The notes below the pieces were generated by a model that saw nothing but the letters and a program-made list of their open reading frames with translations, was not told the origin of the DNA and searched no databases. Made by a program: the position numbers and the translations under genes. From Alphaproteobacteria bacterium HGW-Alphaproteobacteria-13 (lineage in GTDB: Bacteria; Pseudomonadota; Alphaproteobacteria; Sphingomonadales; Sphingomonadaceae): a stretch of DNA of 7,213 nt. The stretch lies in contig PHEM01000160.1 of assembly GCA_002842935.1 (NCBI GenBank), positions 1 through 7,213 of the forward strand, read 5' to 3'. Of this stretch, positions 5,791 to 7,213 are shown in pieces. Numbering within the stretch: position 1 is the stretch's first letter; every line of letters begins with the position of its first letter.

Positions 5791-6457
5791 GCGTCCGGCG
5801 CACCAGCCATTCGGACAGCAGCAGCGCCCCCAGCGACAGCAGCACCGACAACAGCGCCAGCCGCGTCGCCGTGGCCTCGCTGCCCGGCACCTGCAACGCC
5901 GAATAGATGGCCAGCGGCAGCGTCCGCGTCTCGCCCGGGATGTTGGAGACGAAGGTGATCGTCGCCCCGAACTCGCCGATCGAGCGCGCAAAGCCCAGCA
6001 CCAGCGCGGCCAGCACGCCGGGCAGCGCCAGCGGCAGGCTGATCGTCCAGAAACAATGCCAGCGCCCCGCCCCCAGCGTCCGCGCCGCGCCTTCCAGCCG
6101 CCGGTCGATGCCTTCGATCGACAGCCGCATCGCGCGCACCATCAGCGGCAGCGCCATGATCGCCGCCGCCAGCGCCGCGCCGGTCCAGCGGAACATCAGC
6201 GTCACGCCGAACCAGCTTTCCAGCCAGCGCCCGGCGGGTCCCATCGGCCCAAAGGCGATCAACAGCAGCCACCCCGTCACCACGGGCGGCAGCACCAGCG
6301 GCAGATGGACGATCCCGTCGAGCAGCACGCGCCCCGGAAAGGCGCGGCGCGCCAGCAGCCACGCAAGGGCAAAGGCCAGCGGCAGGCAGGCGAGCACCGC
6401 GACGCCGCCGACCTTCAGCGACAGGGACACGATCCCCCACTCCTCGGCCGACAGCAT
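5762..6457 (-). CDS. modB: Molybdate ABC transporter permease
   Basis: The inner-membrane channel subunit that dimerises and takes molybdate from ModA. It has 231 residues, normal for ModB, with about five hydrophobic segments (roughly 10-35, 47-70, 92-110, 143-157 and 198-218). The ModB signature HLPLVLPPVVTGWLLL (51-66) is present. The cytoplasmic EAA loop that contacts the ATPase runs from E122 (EGAARTLGAGR) to the LP at 141-142. It is followed by LGFARSIGEFGATITF (154-169) and NIPGETRTLPLAIY (172-185), both very characteristic of molybdate permeases. The start ATG 6457 overlaps the modA stop as TGATG, indicating translational coupling; the open frame runs further upstream only as a modA shadow. 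The 3' end overlaps modC. Confidence 0.94.
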   Translation of the reverse strand: MLSAEEWGIVSLSLKVGGVAVLACLPLAFALAWLLARRAFPGRVLLDGIVHLPLVLPPVVTGWLLLIAFGPMGPAGRWLESWFGVTLMFRWTGAALAAAIMALPLMVRAMRLSIEGIDRRLEGAARTLGAGRWHCFWTISLPLALPGVLAALVLGFARSIGEFGATITFVSNIPGETRTLPLAIYSALQVPGSEATATRLALLSVLLSLGALLLSEWLVRRTHGERQARGD

Positions 6458-7213
6458 CAAGGGACCAGGAATCCGTGGCGGGCAAAGATGGCGCGGCCCT
6501 CGCGCGACGTCAGAAAGGCGCGGAACGGCGCGGCGTCCCGATGCCGCGACGCTGTCAGCACCGCGACGGGATAGTGGATCGGCGCATGGCTCGACGCCGG
6601 GAAGGTGCCGACGACGCGCACGGCGCGCGACGCCTGCGCGTCGGTCGCATAGACGATGCCCAGCGGCGCCGCGCCGCGTTCGACCAGCGCCATCGCCGCG
6701 CGGACATTTTCGGCGGGCGCGACTTTCCCGGCGACGCTGCGCCACACGCCCAGCCGCGTCAGCGCGTCTTTCGCATACTTGCCCGCGGGCACTGCGCCCG
6801 GATCGGCAAGCGCGAGCCGTCCGCGCCCCAGCGCGCGCGCCAGCGGAAAGCCGGGCTGCGGCGTCAGGCGCAGCTTGCTCTGCGCGGGCGCGATCAGCAC
6901 CAGCCGGTTGGCCAGCAGCGTCGTGCGCGTGCCGGGCCGCAGCAGCCCGGCCTTTGCCACGGCGTCCATCCACGGCTCATCGGCGGACAGGAAGATGTCG
7001 GCGGGCGCCCCGGCGACGATCTGCCGCGCCAGCGCCGACGAGGCGGCAAAGGACAGCACGGGCTTTGCATGACCCCTGGCCGCCCAGGCGTCGGCCGCCT
7101 CGGTCAGCGATTCCTGAAGGCTGGCCGCCGCGAGCACCAGCGGCCCGCGCTCCGCCGCGTGCGCCTGCGGCGCGAGCAGAAGGACAAGGCAGGCGAGCAA
7201 AAGGCGCAGGCAG
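6457..7213 (-). CDS. modA: Molybdate-binding periplasmic protein (5' end outside window)
   Basis: The periplasmic receptor that binds molybdate/tungstate and delivers it to ModBC. About 252 residues are visible. A Sec signal peptide (basic CLR before LLLACLVLLLAP, cleavage probably after AHA) is seen, but no ATG or good start codon lies inside the window. A TTG at 7200 falls within the hydrophobic core, so the true start is probably beyond 7213. The ligand-contact regions of E. coli ModA are all present: AAASLQ (first Ser), FAASSALARQI (second Ser), DPGAVPAGKYAKDAL (Ala site), APAENVRAAMALVERG (Val site) and LGIVYATDA (Tyr site). GAPADIFLSAD is also diagnostic. It is the first visible gene of modABC. 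Whether a ModE site or molybdenum-cofactor riboswitch precedes it cannot be seen. Confidence 0.94.
   Translation of the reverse strand, partial: CLRLLLACLVLLLAPQAHAAERGPLVLAAASLQESLTEAADAWAARGHAKPVLSFAASSALARQIVAGAPADIFLSADEPWMDAVAKAGLLRPGTRTTLLANRLVLIAPAQSKLRLTPQPGFPLARALGRGRLALADPGAVPAGKYAKDALTRLGVWRSVAGKVAPAENVRAAMALVERGAAPLGIVYATDAQASRAVRVVGTFPASSHAPIHYPVAVLTASRHRDAAPFRAFLTSREGRAIFARHGFLVP

Noticed and set aside
5065..6574. Long plus-strand open frames opposite modC and modB (5065-5958 and 5591-6574)
   Set aside because: Arg/Gln/Pro-rich shadows. The minus strand encodes complete ABC ATPase and permease signatures.

Overview
The window is a high-GC, densely coding stretch that looks like the chromosome of an alphaproteobacterium, most likely a sphingomonad (Sphingomonadaceae). 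This rests on the protein styles, an ABHD10-type hydrolase, and two palindromic intergenic elements built from CCGTTCGT/TCGA-rich arms, a type I recall as common in sphingomonad genomes. No database was searched. Nothing in the window points to plasmid, phage or transposon cargo.

Layout: (1) 1-753, minus strand: the N-terminal 251 residues of threonyl-tRNA synthetase (thrS), cut by the window edge. (2) 754-1041: a divergent intergenic region with a possible structured thrS leader and a 117-bp imperfect palindrome. (3) 1042-2250, plus strand: a two-gene operon of an ABHD10-like serine hydrolase and a hotdog-fold (4HBT/YbgC-like) acyl-CoA thioesterase. (4) 2251-2409: an intergenic spacer dominated by an almost perfect 34-bp-arm hairpin. 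(5) 2410-5135, plus strand: gloA, gloB, a small DUF6491-like lipoprotein and prmA, all co-directional with gaps of 11, 65 and 43 nt. (6) 5152-7213, minus strand: a molybdate ABC transporter operon modA-modB-modC, transcribed from the right edge and converging on prmA. The modA/modB and modB/modC junctions overlap, and the 5' end of modA lies outside the window.

Working together: gloA and gloB form the complete two-step glutathione-dependent detoxification of methylglyoxal (glyoxalase I, then hydroxyacylglutathione hydrolase). The hydrolase/thioesterase pair could share thioester or ester cleavage chemistry, but the substrates cannot be read from sequence. ModA captures molybdate in the periplasm, ModB is the channel and ModC the ATPase, supplying molybdenum-cofactor enzymes. 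ThrS and PrmA serve translation.

I found no convincing undescribed multi-gene system. The most notable points are the two large palindromes sharing the same terminal octamer, a ModC with no C-terminal TOBE (mop) regulatory domain, the ABHD10-like/4HBT pair, a basic C-terminal tail on PrmA, and a possible alternative-hairpin leader upstream of thrS.
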